Below are positions 40,200-43,522 of a DNA stretch of 43,522 nucleotides, piece after piece. The translations under genes were made by a program, and so were the position numbers. This DNA comes from Holophagales bacterium UBA5704 (GTDB lineage Bacteria > Acidobacteriota > Thermoanaerobaculia > Multivoradales > UBA5704), in NCBI GenBank assembly GCA_002420005.1, contig DIHE01000115.1, positions 319-43,840 of the forward strand. Direction: 5' to 3'. The notes under the pieces are model-generated. The model worked only from the letters and a program-made list of their open reading frames with translations. It made no database searches and was not told the origin of the DNA. Numbering within the stretch: position 1 is the first letter of the stretch; each line of letters starts with the position of its first letter.

Positions 40200-40211
40200 G
40201 CGCTTCTTCGA

Positions 40212-40868
40212 TCAGTCCTCGAAGCTCTTGCCCGTCTTCTGCCAGTCGGCCAGGAAGCGGTCGAGGCCGATGTCGGTCAGCGGATGCTTGAAGAGCTGTT
40301 CGAGGACCTTGAACGGCAGCGTCGCCACGTCGGCGCCGAGCTGGCCCGCCTGGACGACGTGAATCGGATGGCGCACCGAGGCGACCAGGACTTTCGTGTC
40401 GAAGTCGTAGTTCTGATAGATCGAGACGATCTCCTCGATCAGGTCCATGCCGTCCTCGCCGACGTCGTCGAGGCGGCCGACGAACGGGGAGATGTAGGCG
40501 GCGCCCGCCTTGGCGGCGAGGAGGGCCTGTGCGGCGGAGAAGCAGAGCGTCACGTTGCAGCGGATGCCCTGCTCCAGGAGCTTGCCGACCGCCCGCAAGC
40601 CGGGCGGGGTGAGCGGCACCTTCACGATGACGTTCTCCGCCAGCGCGGCGAGCCGCTTCCCCTGGTCCATCATGCCGGCGAAGTCGGTGGCCAGCACCTC
40701 GCCGGAGACCGGACCCGGCACCAGCCGCGCGATCTCCTGCACCGTCTTCAGGTACGACTTGCCCTGCTTGGCGATCAACGACGGGTTGGTGGTGACGCCA
40801 TCGACCAAGCCCCATTCGAGGCCGGTCTCGATCTCCTGAATGTCGGCGGTGTCGAGAAAAAATTCCAT
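40212..40868 (-). CDS. Transaldolase / fructose-6-phosphate aldolase family enzyme
   Basis: A 218-aa protein of the short transaldolase/FSA type. Conserved segments are MEFFLDTADIQEIE, VDGVTTNPSLIAKQGK, NVIVKVPLTPPGLRA with the Schiff-base Lys83, CNVTLCFSAAQALLAAKAGA, and ISPFVGRLDDVGEDGM. It interconverts sugar phosphates by aldol chemistry (transaldolase or fructose-6-phosphate aldolase). The family split is hard to call by eye, so no symbol is given. GGGAGA precedes the ATG. It is the first gene after gyrA, separated by inverted-repeat copy D. Confidence 0.93.
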   Translation of the reverse strand: MEFFLDTADIQEIETGLEWGLVDGVTTNPSLIAKQGKSYLKTVQEIARLVPGPVSGEVLATDFAGMMDQGKRLAALAENVIVKVPLTPPGLRAVGKLLEQGIRCNVTLCFSAAQALLAAKAGAAYISPFVGRLDDVGEDGMDLIEEIVSIYQNYDFDTKVLVASVRHPIHVVQAGQLGADVATLPFKVLEQLFKHPLTDIGLDRFLADWQKTGKSFED

Positions 40869-40943
40869 CGGGGTCTCCCGGAAGAAAGTAGGGTCGTGGG
40901 CGGGGCCGGGTGGCCCCCGGGGAGTCTACCGCGGTTTGTCAGG

Positions 40944-41020
40944 CCGAGGACAACAAGGACAGCAAGGACAACAAAGACGATTTGGTCCCTGTTGTCCTTG
41001 CCGTCCTTGCCGTCCTTCTG
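40944..41020. repeat. Dispersed CAAGGACNN inverted repeat, copy D
   Basis: The left arm (40944-40980) carries four CAAGGACNN-like units and the right arm (40984-41020) the reverse complement, with almost no loop. It lies between the gyrA stop and the transaldolase-like gene, where it could act as an RNA hairpin 3' of gyrA. CAGGCCG occurs at both edges (40940-40946 and 41021-41027), a possible but unproven insertion duplication. Confidence 0.8.
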
Positions 41021-41032
41021 CAGGCCGCCGCG

Positions 41033-43522
<2,490 letters not shown>

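Overview
This window is very G+C-rich, densely packed bacterial chromosome with short intergenic gaps. No rRNA, tRNA, phage structural gene or intact insertion sequence was seen. The gene mix (ECF sigma operon, DUF2911 protein, TIGR04258-type four-helix-bundle protein, B12-type radical SAM protein, type III PKS with a FAAL, TIGR02574/RelE module, TPR-rich proteins) suggests a soil or sediment Acidobacteriota, perhaps Thermoanaerobaculia. That assignment is inference from gene content only. The window is cut inside two housekeeping genes: tex (3' end missing, left edge) and gyrA (5' end missing, right edge).

Layout. 1-2150: tex, minus strand. 2248-5650: a compact plus-strand block with a 964-aa nuclease/STAND NTPase/TPR protein, probably a defence sensor, whose stop overlaps a TIGR02574-type antitoxin, which in turn overlaps a RelE/ParE toxin. 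5720-7447: ECF sigma factor, membrane anti-sigma-like protein and a secreted PDZ protein. 7451-13371: DUF971 protein, an outer-membrane barrel protein, a TPR gene remnant, a GNAT acetyltransferase, and an operon of secreted M20 peptidase, DUF485 protein and ActP-like symporter. 13388-15742: a membrane-anchored alpha/beta hydrolase, minus strand. 15851-22649: type I restriction-modification genes hsdM, hsdS and hsdR, with a 21-bp-period degenerate tandem array of about 32 units between hsdS and hsdR. 22677-25372: DoxX protein, four-helix-bundle protein, B12-type radical SAM protein.

25515-30771 (minus strand): a lipid polyketide cluster of small membrane protein, type III PKS, ICMT-like methyltransferase, acyl carrier protein, fatty acyl-AMP ligase and FAD oxidoreductase. 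It resembles Streptomyces srsABC with an added FAAL/ACP starter-loading pair. 30812-33925 (plus): an unassigned triad of radical SAM protein, metallophosphoesterase-like protein with an altered first metal motif, and FAD oxidoreductase, followed by hemH and a DUF2911/TPR protein. 35978-40868 (minus): HAD phosphatase, sugar nucleotidyltransferase, CYTH protein, M20 dipeptidase, CPBP membrane protein and transaldolase-like aldolase, downstream of gyrA.

Two repeat systems stand out. The first is the 21-bp array in the restriction locus. The second is a family of four dispersed intergenic inverted repeats (about 23.13, 25.43, 29.19 and 40.94 kb), each made of two opposed arrays of a 9-bp unit of the type CAAGGACNN. 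One copy lies immediately upstream of the four-helix-bundle gene. The strongest candidate for an undescribed system is the nuclease-STAND gene translationally coupled to a toxin-antitoxin pair.
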